This document shows, one piece after another, positions 18,625 to 27,041 of a stretch of 39,435 bases of DNA. The notes below the pieces were generated by a model that made no database searches, was not told the DNA's origin, and saw only the letters and a list, made by a program, of their open reading frames with translations. The stretch's first letter is position 1, and each line of letters opens with the position of its first letter. The position numbers and the translations under genes are program-made. Source of the stretch: Flavobacteriaceae bacterium (GTDB taxonomy: Bacteria > Bacteroidota > Bacteroidia > Flavobacteriales > Flavobacteriaceae); NCBI GenBank assembly GCA_029238515.1, contig JAQWFW010000041.1, forward strand, positions 1 to 39,435, given 5' to 3'.

Positions 18625-20058
18625 ATGATTCATAATTCCGACCACCAAGAAATTAATCAGGAAGCAAATGACTCAAAAGCAGCGGTAAAAGCCGATGCCA
18701 AAGGTTTATTTTTGTCTATCAAAATATTCTTAATCGAACTGCTTGATTTTAGAGAGGATACCGATCGAGAAGCCACAATTTCTGCCATAAAAGCAGACAT
18801 CCCTTTCAAAGGTGCAACAGCATGGATTCTTATTTGTTCTATTTTTGTTGCCTCTGTTGGTTTAAATGCAGATTCTACGGCCGTGGTCATTGGAGCGATG
18901 CTTATTTCGCCGCTAATGGGGCCAATCCTAGGGGTTGGGCTTTCTATAGCAATTAATGACATTGACACCCTCAAAAAGTCATTGATAAACTTACTGACCA
19001 TGCTGGTTTTGAGTTTATTGACCGCTTTTTTATTTTTCTATTTATTTCCTCTCAATCAAGACACATCCGAACTCTTGGGGCGTGTAAGACCCGATATTAG
19101 AGATGTACTTATTGCGTTTTTCGGTGGTTTAGCGCTTATCATAGCACGAACCAAAAAAGGGACTATTGCTACAGTTATTTTTGGTGTTGCTATTGCCACT
19201 GCTTTGATGCCTCCTTTATGTACCGCTGGGTATGGGCTATCACAAGGAAATTGGGATTATTTTATCGGTGCCATGTATTTATTTGCAATCAATACAATTT
19301 TTATAGCCCTAGCAACTTTTATTGTATTGAAAGTATTGCGTTTTCCTGTGTTGAATTATGCCAATTCTCGACGCAGAAAAAATGTAGCTAGAATTGCTGG
19401 TATCCTTGCTTTTGCTGTAATGCTCCCTGCAGGTTGGACTTTTTATGATGTACTTAAAGAGTCCCAATATAAGTTTGACTACAAAAATTATTTAGAAAAA
19501 GAAATCAACAGCAATACAAGCTTATGGCTTCAACGTGAGGATTTAGATACAAAAGCAAAAACTATCACCTTGAATTTCAATGGTGACGTCAATGACGCCA
19601 CAAAATCAGATTTACTCAATGAGCTTAACGACTACGAGTATCTCAAAGATTTTAAACTAATCATCAATGGCAACAGTAATCGAAGTACAGATAAAATTTT
19701 GGAGTTGTATGATATTGCTTTAGATAAAATAGATGAGCGTGATCAGCTCATTGAACAATTGAATTTTACTATAGATAGTTTGAAACTCGCTGTAACGTCC
19801 AAAAGTGAATCCATTTATAATTTTGATTTCATTGATTTAGCGAAAGATGCCAAAATTCAATTTTCAGAATTAGAATCGTTTAGTTTTGCCCAAATGTTGA
19901 GTGCGACAAACTTTAGAACGGTAGACACTGTTTTAGTGGCCAAAGTACGCTGGAATTCCGTTGTTGCAGATAGTCTAAGGATTCAAAGAAGTAGTGCTCT
20001 AAAAGCATGGCTTGAGCAAGAATTACAAGAACAAAACGTTGAGGTTTTGACTCAATAA
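18625..20058 (+). CDS. DUF389 (TIGR00341-type) membrane protein
   Basis: The 477-residue protein has a hydrophobic core of about six segments, including LICSIFVASVGLNADSTAVV, IGAMLISPLMGPILGVGLSI, IRDVLIAFFGGLALIIARTK and GVAIATALMPPLCTAGYGLS. These are recognisable DUF389 motifs. A soluble C-terminal half (from about residue 280) has a predicted helical, coiled-coil-prone stretch (DKIDERDQLIEQLNFTIDSL). Function is not established. It is the last gene of the argS-sprT-manC run and converges with the ABC ATPase gene, with only four bases between the stop codons. Confidence 0.88.
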   Translation: MIHNSDHQEINQEANDSKAAVKADAKGLFLSIKIFLIELLDFREDTDREATISAIKADIPFKGATAWILICSIFVASVGLNADSTAVVIGAMLISPLMGPILGVGLSIAINDIDTLKKSLINLLTMLVLSLLTAFLFFYLFPLNQDTSELLGRVRPDIRDVLIAFFGGLALIIARTKKGTIATVIFGVAIATALMPPLCTAGYGLSQGNWDYFIGAMYLFAINTIFIALATFIVLKVLRFPVLNYANSRRRKNVARIAGILAFAVMLPAGWTFYDVLKESQYKFDYKNYLEKEINSNTSLWLQREDLDTKAKTITLNFNGDVNDATKSDLLNELNDYEYLKDFKLIINGNSNRSTDKILELYDIALDKIDERDQLIEQLNFTIDSLKLAVTSKSESIYNFDFIDLAKDAKIQFSELESFSFAQMLSATNFRTVDTVLVAKVRWNSVVADSLRIQRSSALKAWLEQELQEQNVEVLTQ

Positions 20059-20061
20059 TAG

Positions 20062-20095
20062 CTTAAGATCTTAAGTACATTTCACGTACTTTTTT
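20062..20095 (+). terminator. Candidate terminator and palindrome at the convergent gene ends
   Basis: CTTAAGATCTTAAG (20062-20075) is a perfect 14-base palindrome spanning the stop of the minus-strand ATPase gene. Next to it AAGTAC (20073-20078) and GTACTT (20086-20091) pair and lead into further T residues, a weak plus-strand terminator for the DUF389 gene placed inside the 3' end of the opposite gene. The stem has little GC, so strength is doubtful. Confidence 0.4.
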
Positions 20096-20824
20096 AAATA
20101 AATTAGAAGAATATACAAAACTAGAAACAGCTTCGTTGTCGGTTCTAAATATCGTGTCTTTTGTTCCTTCCCACGCCTTTTCTCCGTCTTTTAGAAATAC
20201 AATTTTTTCACCTATTTCCATTACCGAATTCATGTCATGAGAATTGATGACGGTCACTATATTGTACTCTTTTGTAATTTCTTGAATGAGGTTATCAATC
20301 ACAATAGCAGTTTTTGGATCTAGACCTGAATTGGGTTCATCACAAAATAAGTATTTTGGGTTGTTTACTATGGCACGAGCAATAGCCACTCGTTTTTGCA
20401 TACCTCCCGATGCTTCGCTGGGCATTTTTTGTTGTGCGTTTTCAAGGTTTACGCGCTTCAGTACGAAGTTGGCGCGGTCTTGCATTTCGCTCACACTTTG
20501 ATTGGTAAACATTCTTAGCGGAAACATCACATTTTCTTCAATAGTCATGGAGTCAAATAACGCACTACCTTGAAAGACCATGCCAATTTTTGAACGTAAA
20601 TTTCTTTTTTCATCCTCAGAAAGATCTGTGAATGTTTGGTCATCATATATAATACTTCCCTTGGTGTAATTAAAAAGTCCAAGTAAGCATTTGAGAAAAA
20701 CAGTTTTTCCTGATCCACTTTGCCCAATAATGAGGTTGGTTTTTCCTTGTTCAAAAGAGGTGGAAATTCCTTTAAGAACTTGTACGTCGCCAAATGATTT
20801 ATGAAGGTTTGTAACGTTTATCAT
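20063..20824 (-). CDS. ABC transporter ATP-binding protein, MlaF type
   Basis: The 253-residue ATPase has Walker A GQSGSGKT (34-41), a Q-loop at MVFQGSALFD, an ABC signature with alanine in place of the usual leucine (EASGGMQKRVAIARA, 137-151), Walker B YLFCDEP (158-164) and the switch His196 in INSHDM. The SALFDSMTIEENVMFPLR segment is typical of MlaF/Ttg2A-like ATPases of phospholipid (MCE) transporters. The start codon overlaps the stop of the permease gene by one base (TAATG), so the two form one system. No MCE/MlaD substrate-binding gene is visible in the window. Confidence 0.92.
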   Translation of the reverse strand: MINVTNLHKSFGDVQVLKGISTSFEQGKTNLIIGQSGSGKTVFLKCLLGLFNYTKGSIIYDDQTFTDLSEDEKRNLRSKIGMVFQGSALFDSMTIEENVMFPLRMFTNQSVSEMQDRANFVLKRVNLENAQQKMPSEASGGMQKRVAIARAIVNNPKYLFCDEPNSGLDPKTAIVIDNLIQEITKEYNIVTVINSHDMNSVMEIGEKIVFLKDGEKAWEGTKDTIFRTDNEAVSSFVYSSNLFKKVREMYLRS

Positions 20825-21561
20825 TAGCTGAGCAACATTTGTGTTAAAATATAATTCAATAAGATAATAACCACACTAGTCCAAACAAAAGCGACCGTAC
20901 TGGCCTTGCCAACTTCCAATGCCCCACCTTTCATGTAGTATCCATGAAATGAGGGTATTGTAGCCAAAGTAAAGGCAAAAACCAAAGTTTTAATAAAAGC
21001 ATAAGCCATGTGAAATGGAATAAAATCTAACTGTATCCCTGTGATGTAGTCTTCTAAAGTCGAAAAACCACCGTATACACATGCTGCCATTCCGCCAATA
21101 ATCCCCAAAAACATAGCAATGGAAATGACAAAAGGATAAAGTAGCATCGCAATCATTTTTGGAAAAACAAGGTAGTTTATGGAATTGACACCCATGACTT
21201 CCAAAGCATCAATTTGTTCTGTAACCCTCATGGTTCCAATACTCGATGTGATAAAAGAGCCCACTTTTCCAGCCATAATAACAGAAATAAAGGTAGGCGC
21301 GAATTCAAGAATAACCGATTGCCTGGTCGCAAATCCAACCAAGTATTTTGGAATCAATGGGCTTGTAATGTTTAGTGCCGTTTGAATCGTGATTACACCA
21401 CCTACAAAAAAAGAAATGAAGGCCACAATTCCGAGAGATCCTATAACTAAATCTTCTACCTCTTTAAGAATTAAGTTTTTCATAACCGATTGTTTCGTGG
21501 GCTTTCGAAACATCTCGACAATCATTAGAAAATAAGAACCGATATTATGAAGGTAATTCAT
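20824..21561 (-). CDS. ABC transporter permease, MlaE family
   Basis: The 245-residue membrane protein has about five hydrophobic segments. It also has the MlaE-family pattern: an N-terminal interface helix, EVEDLVIGSLGIVAFISFFV, then FAPTFISVIMAGKVGSFITS and IGTMRVTEQIDALEVMGVNS, the latter contacting the ATPase. It should form the inner membrane channel of a lipid-moving ABC transporter that works with MlaF. It lies 55 bases downstream of the EngB gene on the minus strand and is coupled to the ATPase gene. Confidence 0.93.
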   Translation of the reverse strand: MNYLHNIGSYFLMIVEMFRKPTKQSVMKNLILKEVEDLVIGSLGIVAFISFFVGGVITIQTALNITSPLIPKYLVGFATRQSVILEFAPTFISVIMAGKVGSFITSSIGTMRVTEQIDALEVMGVNSINYLVFPKMIAMLLYPFVISIAMFLGIIGGMAACVYGGFSTLEDYITGIQLDFIPFHMAYAFIKTLVFAFTLATIPSFHGYYMKGGALEVGKASTVAFVWTSVVIILLNYILTQMLLS

Positions 21562-21616
21562 GTAGTGTAATCTTAATTGCTAAAGTAAAAAAAATCCAGC
21601 CAGTAAATATTATATT

Positions 21617-22237
21617 TTAATCAAATTGTGGCTTAATGTTTTTTAGCGATGAATTTATTGAATCAATATAATTGAGCAATTCATCTTTCCCAGTAAAATT
21701 TGATGACGAAGTGACAAAGTGTTTGGGTAATTCTGCCCAACTTTGCTCAAGCACGCTTTGATAATGCCCTACATTTCGTTCAATTGCTTTGGGTTTAAGC
21801 TTGTCTGATTTAGTAAAAATAATACTGAATGGAATTCCATGCTCACCTAACCATTGCATAAAATTTAAATCTATTTGTTGTGGTTCGTGACGAATATCGA
21901 CAAGTACAAATGCAGAAACAAGTTGCTTTCTTTCTCTAAAGTATGCGGTGATGAATTTTTGAAACGTTTTTTTACTTGATTTAGACACTCGAGCATAGCC
22001 ATATCCAGGTAAGTCTACCAAATACCAGTGTTCATTTATAAGAAAATGATTGATTAATTGTGTTTTTCCTGGTCTACCAGATGTTTTTGCCAACTTTTTT
22101 TGGTTGGTCAACATATTGATTAGAGAAGATTTCCCAACATTACTACGTCCAATAAAAGCATACTCGGGGAGATTGTTTTCTGGGCATTTGGAAACCTCTT
22201 GATTGCTGACGACAAATGTTGCGGTTTTGATGTGCAT
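21617..22237 (-). CDS. engB: Ribosome biogenesis GTP-binding protein YsxC/YihA (EngB)
   Basis: The 206-residue TRAFAC GTPase has the G1 motif GRSNVGKSS (30-38), a G2 region [13 protein letters not shown]3 DLPGYG (75-80), G4 TKSD (141-144) and a G5-like TSS near the C-terminus. This compact arrangement without extra domains is typical of EngB, which is needed for late large-subunit assembly. It starts 10 bases after the alpha/beta hydrolase stop on the minus strand, so the two are probably co-transcribed. Confidence 0.96.
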   Translation of the reverse strand: MHIKTATFVVSNQEVSKCPENNLPEYAFIGRSNVGKSSLINMLTNQKKLAKTSGRPGKTQLINHFLINEHWYLVDLPGYGYARVSKSSKKTFQKFITAYFRERKQLVSAFVLVDIRHEPQQIDLNFMQWLGEHGIPFSIIFTKSDKLKPKAIERNVGHYQSVLEQSWAELPKHFVTSSSNFTGKDELLNYIDSINSSLKNIKPQFD

Positions 22238-22247
22238 TTCAAAAATC

Positions 22248-23012
22248 TTATAGCCCTCTCATTTTGAGCCATTCTAAGAGGATTTCATTGAATTTTTTGG
22301 GGTGCTCCATCATGGCAGCGTGTCCACATTTATCAATCCAATATAGGTTAGATTCTGGTAAAAGTTCGTGGAATTCGTCTGCAACATTTGGAGGCGTTAC
22401 GATATCGTTTTTACCCCAAATGATACAGGTCGGTGTGGTCATTTTTGGCAAATCTTTGGCCATATTGTGTCGGATAGCACTTTTGGCTATGGCTAGTGTT
22501 TTGACAAGTTTATTTCTGTCATTTACAGTTTCATAAACATCATCCACAATTTCTTTTGTTGCGACTGCAGGATCATAAAAGACCTCTTCAGCTTTGGCTT
22601 TAATAACGTTATAATCGCTTCTTTTTGTATATCCACTACCCATTGCACTTTCATAAAGCCCAGAACTGCCCGTAATCACAAGTCCAGCAACTTTTTTAGG
22701 GTAGAGGTTTGTGTAATACAGTCCGATATGGCCACCTAAAGAATTTCCGAGAAGTATAAAGTCTTCATAACCTTTAAAATCTATAAAATCTTTAAGGAAT
22801 AAAGCGAAATTTTTAACGTTTGTATTGAGTAAAGCAAGATCGTAAACAGGCAACTTTGGCAAAACTAACTTATAGCCGTTTTTACTGAAGTAATCAATAG
22901 GGCCATCAAAGTTGCTGAGCCCTCCCATTAATCCATGTAAAATGATAATGGGGCGTCCTTCTCCAATTTCAGTATAACTGAATTTTCCCTCCTTCTTTAA
23001 CGCGTACTTCAT
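22248..23012 (-). CDS. Alpha/beta fold hydrolase
   Basis: The 254-residue protein has an oxyanion-hole motif at LHGLMGG (25-31), the nucleophile elbow GNSLGG with Ser91, an acidic residue Asp203 in [10 protein letters not shown], and His231 in [11 protein letters not shown]. The catalytic triad is therefore complete. The sequence has no signal peptide, so it is cytoplasmic. The substrate cannot be read off; esterase, C-C hydrolase or lactonase activity are all possible. It is first in the minus-strand group that continues with engB and the ABC genes, and is transcribed away from mraZ. Confidence 0.88.
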   Translation of the reverse strand: MKYALKKEGKFSYTEIGEGRPIIILHGLMGGLSNFDGPIDYFSKNGYKLVLPKLPVYDLALLNTNVKNFALFLKDFIDFKGYEDFILLGNSLGGHIGLYYTNLYPKKVAGLVITGSSGLYESAMGSGYTKRSDYNVIKAKAEEVFYDPAVATKEIVDDVYETVNDRNKLVKTLAIAKSAIRHNMAKDLPKMTTPTCIIWGKNDIVTPPNVADEFHELLPESNLYWIDKCGHAAMMEHPKKFNEILLEWLKMRGL

Positions 23013-23040
23013 ATCGTGTCTGATAAATTGGTAACAATCG

Positions 23041-23048
23041 CAAAGCTA
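23041..23048 (-). promoter_or_regulatory. Candidate -7 box of the minus-strand hydrolase promoter
   Basis: On the minus strand these bases read TAGCTTTG, an exact TAnnTTTG match, 28 bases upstream of the hydrolase ATG. No TTG lies at the standard -33 distance. Confidence 0.45.
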
Positions 23049-23274
23049 AGCAATTTTATTCAATATAAGCCCTCAAATTTTGTTCTTAATATATTGCCAA
23101 AATTGACTGCTATTTTCTAATTCATTGCTTAAAAACAACCAAAAACCCCTTTATCAACAGGTAAATGTTAATTCTGTGGAATTTAATTTAAACACCTATA
23201 AATCAGTAAGTTAAACAGTAAAAGGTGTGCATTTTATCGAATTATTTTGCGTTTAATAGAAATTTATTAACAAA
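23049..23274. other. AT-rich part of the divergent intergenic region
   Basis: This is the middle of the only gene-free stretch above 300 bases (23013-23347). I see no open frame of usable length, no RNA gene and no strong hairpin. It separates the minus-strand hydrolase promoter from the mraZ promoter and contains A/T runs. Confidence 0.6.
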
Positions 23275-23300
23275 GTGGTAAAATGTGGTAAAATGTGGTA
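23275..23300 (+). promoter_or_regulatory. Triple direct repeat upstream of mraZ (candidate MraZ operator)
   Basis: GTGGTA occurs at 23275-23280, 23285-23290 and 23295-23300, each separated by AAAT, giving an exact ten-base period of one helical turn. MraZ proteins in other bacteria bind tandem TGG-type repeats with a ten-base period before their own gene (TGGGN spaced by five bases in E. coli). The repeats end ten bases before the -7 box, so they cover the -33 region. Autoregulation is a strong inference. Confidence 0.75.
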
Positions 23301-23309
23301 ATTATTTTA

Positions 23310-23317
23310 TAATTTTG
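23310..23317 (+). promoter_or_regulatory. Candidate -7 box of the mraZ/dcw promoter
   Basis: TAATTTTG matches TAnnTTTG and lies 30 bases before the mraZ ATG. The expected -33 position falls inside the triple repeat and is not TTG. Confidence 0.6.
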
Positions 23318-23347
23318 GAATACACAAAACAGTCAATTTAGAAAATA

Positions 23348-23815
23348 ATGAACACCCTCATAGGAACATATGAATGCAAAGCAGACGCAAAAGGGCGTTT
23401 GATGCTTCCTGTTGCTCTAAAAAAGCAGTTGGCATCTTCTATGGGAAGTGGGTTTGTTTTGAAGCGTGCTGTCTTTCAGCCATGCTTGGAATTGTATCCA
23501 CTGCAAGAGTGGGAAGGGTTGATGCAAAAAGTAAATAAGCTCAACCGCTTCAAAAAGAAAAATAACGATTTCATTAGAAGATTTACAGCAGGAGTAAAAC
23601 CCATAGAATTGGATGCTTCTGGGCGTCTTCTTATACCAAAAGATTTGGTAGGATTTGCTAAAATAACCAAAGAGGTTGTTGTTTCTTCAGCAGTCAATAT
23701 CATTGAAATTTGGGATAAAGAATTATACGAAAAAGCCATAGACGATGCGGCAAATGATTTTGCAGAATTAGCAGAAGAGGTTATGGGACAAGACGATGCT
23801 GATGGAATATCATAA
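23348..23815 (+). CDS. mraZ: Division/cell wall cluster transcriptional regulator MraZ
   Basis: The 155-residue protein has two SpoVT-AbrB-like halves: GTYECKADAKGRLMLPVALK near the start, and FTAGVKPIELDASGRLLIPK near residue 78. These are the repeated DxxGRxxxP motifs of MraZ. MraZ is a nucleoid-associated, ring-forming DNA-binding regulator of its own cluster. It is the first dcw gene and is preceded by the GTGGTA repeats. Its 3' end overlaps the start of rsmH by 14 to 20 bases depending on which rsmH start is used. Confidence 0.97.
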   Translation: MNTLIGTYECKADAKGRLMLPVALKKQLASSMGSGFVLKRAVFQPCLELYPLQEWEGLMQKVNKLNRFKKKNNDFIRRFTAGVKPIELDASGRLLIPKDLVGFAKITKEVVVSSAVNIIEIWDKELYEKAIDDAANDFAELAEEVMGQDDADGIS

Positions 23816-24698
23816 TCCAGTTTTGCTCGAAGAGTCGGTAAGTGGTTTAGCTATAAAAAAAAATGGGGTGTATGTAGATGTGACTTTTGGCGGTGGAGGC
23901 CATAGTCGAAAAATATTACAACACCTTGGGCCAGAAGGAAAGCTTTTCGCTTTTGATCAGGATAAAGACGCTCTTTTAAATACTGTTGATGATCATCGAT
24001 TTACACTCATTAATGAGAATTTTAGGTTTATGAAGCGGTTTTTGCGCTTTCATGGAATCAAATCTGTTGATGGAATTTTGGCCGATTTTGGTGTGTCTTC
24101 ATATCAATTCGATGCACCCGAAAGAGGATTTTCAATTCGATTTGATGCACCATTAGACATGCGCATGAATCAAGATGAAGAAGTTTCTGCAAAGACGATA
24201 ATAAATTCTTATTCAGAAGAAGATTTGAAGCGATTGTTTTGGGAATATGGAGAATTAAGAAATGCGCCTGCATTAGCTAGAACAATTGTTACTGCTCGAG
24301 TAGACCAGCCGATTCAGACCACTTTTGAGCTCAAAAATTTGTTGAATAAATATCTGCCAAGAGGTAGACAAAATAAAATTCTAGCTCAAATCTATCAAGC
24401 AATTCGTATCGAAGTAAACAATGAGCTTGAGGTTTTGAAATCTTTCTTAATAAGCAGTAAAGAGGTGCTGAAAACAGATGGAAGATTGAGTGTCATTTCT
24501 TATCATTCATTAGAAGATCGTTTGGTAAAACGCTTCATAAGAAATGGCATGTTTGAGGGAGAGCCAGAGCGCGATATGTTTGGGAATTATACAGTCCCCT
24601 TTAAAAAGATTGGAAAATTGATTGTTCCAACAAAAGAAGAAATTAAAATTAACAACAGAGCAAGAAGTGCAAAACTTAGAATAGCACAAAAATTATAA
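23802..24698 (+). CDS. rsmH: 16S rRNA (cytosine-1402-N4)-methyltransferase RsmH (MraW)
   Basis: The protein has the SAM-binding motif DVTFGGGGHSRKIL near residue 28, the GVSSYQFDAPERGFSIRFDA and LDMRMNQ core, NKILAQIYQAIRIEVNNEL, and the C-terminal SYHSLEDRLVKRFIR. It methylates N4 of C1402 in the decoding site of 16S rRNA. I prefer the ATG at 23802 (MEYHNPVLLEESV, 298 residues) because it matches the usual N-terminus; an ATG two codons earlier (23796) is possible. It overlaps mraZ and precedes ftsL by eight bases. Confidence 0.96.
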   Translation: MEYHNPVLLEESVSGLAIKKNGVYVDVTFGGGGHSRKILQHLGPEGKLFAFDQDKDALLNTVDDHRFTLINENFRFMKRFLRFHGIKSVDGILADFGVSSYQFDAPERGFSIRFDAPLDMRMNQDEEVSAKTIINSYSEEDLKRLFWEYGELRNAPALARTIVTARVDQPIQTTFELKNLLNKYLPRGRQNKILAQIYQAIRIEVNNELEVLKSFLISSKEVLKTDGRLSVISYHSLEDRLVKRFIRNGMFEGEPERDMFGNYTVPFKKIGKLIVPTKEEIKINNRARSAKLRIAQKL

Positions 24699-24706
24699 AG
24701 TAAAGA

Positions 24707-25027
24707 ATGAAAAATATAGTATACGACATTTTAAAAGGTACTTTTTTGATCAGTGATGGTGCCTACAAAAAATGGCGTTTGATTTTGTTTTTTTCTGCTC
24801 TAGCTATTATGATGATTGCTAGCTCACACAGTGCCGACCGAAAAGTCCATCACATAGCAAAATTGAATGAAGACGTCAAAGCGTTACGTTCATTATACGT
24901 CAAAAATAGATCTGATTTAATGGAGCTCAGGTTAGAGTCAGTTGTACGAACTCGCCTAAAAGAAAAAGGGATCGTGCCCTCCAAAACACCTCCTGTTAAA
25001 ATTTTAATTGCCTCAAACGCAAACTGA
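24707..25027 (+). CDS. ftsL: FtsL-like cell division protein
   Basis: The 106-residue protein has a short cytoplasmic N-terminus, one transmembrane segment near residues 25-42 (LILFFSALAIMMIASSHSAD) and a helical periplasmic stretch (IAKLNEDVKALRSLYVKNRS) suited to a coiled coil. This is the FtsL architecture, and the position between rsmH and the PBP gene is the conserved one. FtsL would partner with FtsQ and DivIC/FtsB in the divisome to activate FtsWI. Its sequence is weakly conserved, so location carries much of the call. Confidence 0.88.
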   Translation: MKNIVYDILKGTFLISDGAYKKWRLILFFSALAIMMIASSHSADRKVHHIAKLNEDVKALRSLYVKNRSDLMELRLESVVRTRLKEKGIVPSKTPPVKILIASNAN

Positions 25028-25031
25028 TAAA

Positions 25032-27041
25032 ATGTCTGAAAAAGAAACCAACATACTAAACAAATTGTACTTCTTTTCGGGGTGTATGTTCATTTTCGCG
25101 TTGTTGGTTGTCTTTAAATTGACGAAAATTCAATTTGTTCAAGGGGAGTCTTACAGGGCTCTAGCCGAAGAACGCAGCATCAAAGATGTAGTGATTCCAG
25201 CCAATCGAGGTAATGTTTACTCTGTAGATGGTAGTTTGTTGGCAACTTCGGTACCTAAATACGATATTAGAATTGACTTGGTTACCTCTTCAGAGCGAAA
25301 TTTCCAGAACAATATTCAAGCTCTTTGCGACTCGATAGCATCTTTTGATGGCGTTTCGTCTACTACGTTGCAAAAGCGCATTCGCGAAGCACGTCAAAAC
25401 AAAAACCGATATTTTTTATTGGCTCGTCAAATTGATTATTCAGACTATTTACGTTTTCGGTCTTTTCCGTTACTGAATTTAGGAGCTTTTAAAGGGGGGT
25501 TGATTGTGGAGCAAACTACTAAAAGAGATTATCCATTGGGCGCTATTGCTCAACGTTCAATAGGTTATGAGCGGATAGATGATAATGGGTATGTAACACG
25601 TGTTGGTATCGATGGTGCTTTTGGTGAGCAATATTTACGTGGTATGGACGGAAAGCGTATGAAGCAGAGTATTGGTAAAGGTCAATGGAAACCAATAGAT
25701 GATTTTAACCAAACTGAACCTCAAGATGGATTTGATGTGTATACTACAATAGATGTCAATATTCAAGACATTGCGCATCATGCACTTTTGGAGCAATTGG
25801 AAAAGTATAAAGCCGATCATGGCTCTGTAGTGGTTATGGAAACCAAAACTGGTGCTATAAGAGCAATTTCAAATCTTGGACGAAATGCCGTTGGAAATTA
25901 TTACGAACGATTGAATTATGCCATAGGTGAATCTCATGAACCAGGATCAACTTTCAAATTGATGGCCTTGGCGGTAGCATTGGAAGACCAAAAAATAGAC
26001 ACTACAACTATTGTTGATACAAAAAAAGGTGTTCTTTCTTTTTATGGTAAAAAAGTAAGAGACTCAAAGAAAGGGGGTTATGGAAAAATCTCTGTTGCTG
26101 AGGCCTTCGAGGTTTCTTCCAATACAGGAATTGTGAGTGCTATTGATAATGCTTACAAAAATAACCCATCACAATTTGTAGACGGTTTGTACAAAATGAA
26201 TCTCAGAGATTCGTTAGGACTCCCTATTCTAGGTGAAGGAAAGGCCATTATCCCCGATCCACGAATCAAAAATAACCGTTGGAGTGGCATTGCACTTCAG
26301 TGGATGGCTTATGGATATGGAGTGTCTTTTACGCCTTTACAAACATTAACGTTCTACAATGCAATTGCCAATAATGGAACAATGGTTAAACCGCGGTTCA
26401 TTGAAAAAATCAAAACCATCGACACTACTATAGAAGTATTTGAAACAGAGGTCATCAACCCTCAAATATGTTCTAAAGAAACGGTACAGAAACTTCAAAA
26501 ACTTCTTCAAAATGTTGTTGAAAAAGATCATGGAACAGGACATGGATTATATGCCGAAACATTTTCGATGGCTGGTAAAACAGGCACATGTCAGAAAGAT
26601 TATAGAAATAAAGAGCAACTGAATTACATATCTACTTTTTCTGGTTATTTCCCTGCAGAAAATCCTCAATATTCTTGTATTGTGGTCATCCACGAGCCCG
26701 ACAAAAGTGTGGGGTACTATGGAGCAGATGTTTCTGGGCCAGTATTTAAAAAAATTGCTCAAAAAATATATACAAGTGCACCAGTAGTTGATGTCATCGA
26801 TCAAATTAATAAACAATCAGCAGCAGTAGAGCAACAGTATCAGAAGTATTATACCACTGCCGAAAAGTACAAAACCATCATGCCAAACCTAAAGGGCTTG
26901 CCAGCGATGGATGCCATTACTATTTTAGAAAATATGGGTCTAAGCGTCAAACTTGTTGGGCGAGGAAAAGTACGCAATCAATCGATAAAAAAAGGTGAAA
27001 AAGTGACACCAAAAGCCACTGTAATACTAGAACTATCGTGA
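25032..27041 (+). CDS. ftsI: Septal penicillin-binding protein (FtsI/PBP3 type) with C-terminal PASTA domain
   Basis: The 669-residue class B PBP has an N-terminal transmembrane helix (FFSGCMFIFALLVVFKL), a dimerisation domain with IPANRGNVYS, and a transpeptidase domain with Ser306 in EPGSTFK, SSN at 362-364 and KTG at 516-518. A single PASTA domain occupies about residues 610-669 (MPNLKGLPAMDAITILENMG). It crosslinks septal peptidoglycan together with FtsW. The ATG at 25032 lies four bases after the ftsL stop; the in-frame TTG at 25008 overlaps ftsL and is less likely. A PASTA domain on FtsI is absent from E. coli FtsI. Confidence 0.95.
   Translation: MSEKETNILNKLYFFSGCMFIFALLVVFKLTKIQFVQGESYRALAEERSIKDVVIPANRGNVYSVDGSLLATSVPKYDIRIDLVTSSERNFQNNIQALCDSIASFDGVSSTTLQKRIREARQNKNRYFLLARQIDYSDYLRFRSFPLLNLGAFKGGLIVEQTTKRDYPLGAIAQRSIGYERIDDNGYVTRVGIDGAFGEQYLRGMDGKRMKQSIGKGQWKPIDDFNQTEPQDGFDVYTTIDVNIQDIAHHALLEQLEKYKADHGSVVVMETKTGAIRAISNLGRNAVGNYYERLNYAIGESHEPGSTFKLMALAVALEDQKIDTTTIVDTKKGVLSFYGKKVRDSKKGGYGKISVAEAFEVSSNTGIVSAIDNAYKNNPSQFVDGLYKMNLRDSLGLPILGEGKAIIPDPRIKNNRWSGIALQWMAYGYGVSFTPLQTLTFYNAIANNGTMVKPRFIEKIKTIDTTIEVFETEVINPQICSKETVQKLQKLLQNVVEKDHGTGHGLYAETFSMAGKTGTCQKDYRNKEQLNYISTFSGYFPAENPQYSCIVVIHEPDKSVGYYGADVSGPVFKKIAQKIYTSAPVVDVIDQINKQSAAVEQQYQKYYTTAEKYKTIMPNLKGLPAMDAITILENMGLSVKLVGRGKVRNQSIKKGEKVTPKATVILELS

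Noticed and set aside
23275-23300. Short CRISPR-like repeat array
   Set aside because: The units are only ten bases with no unique spacers; they fit operator repeats before mraZ.
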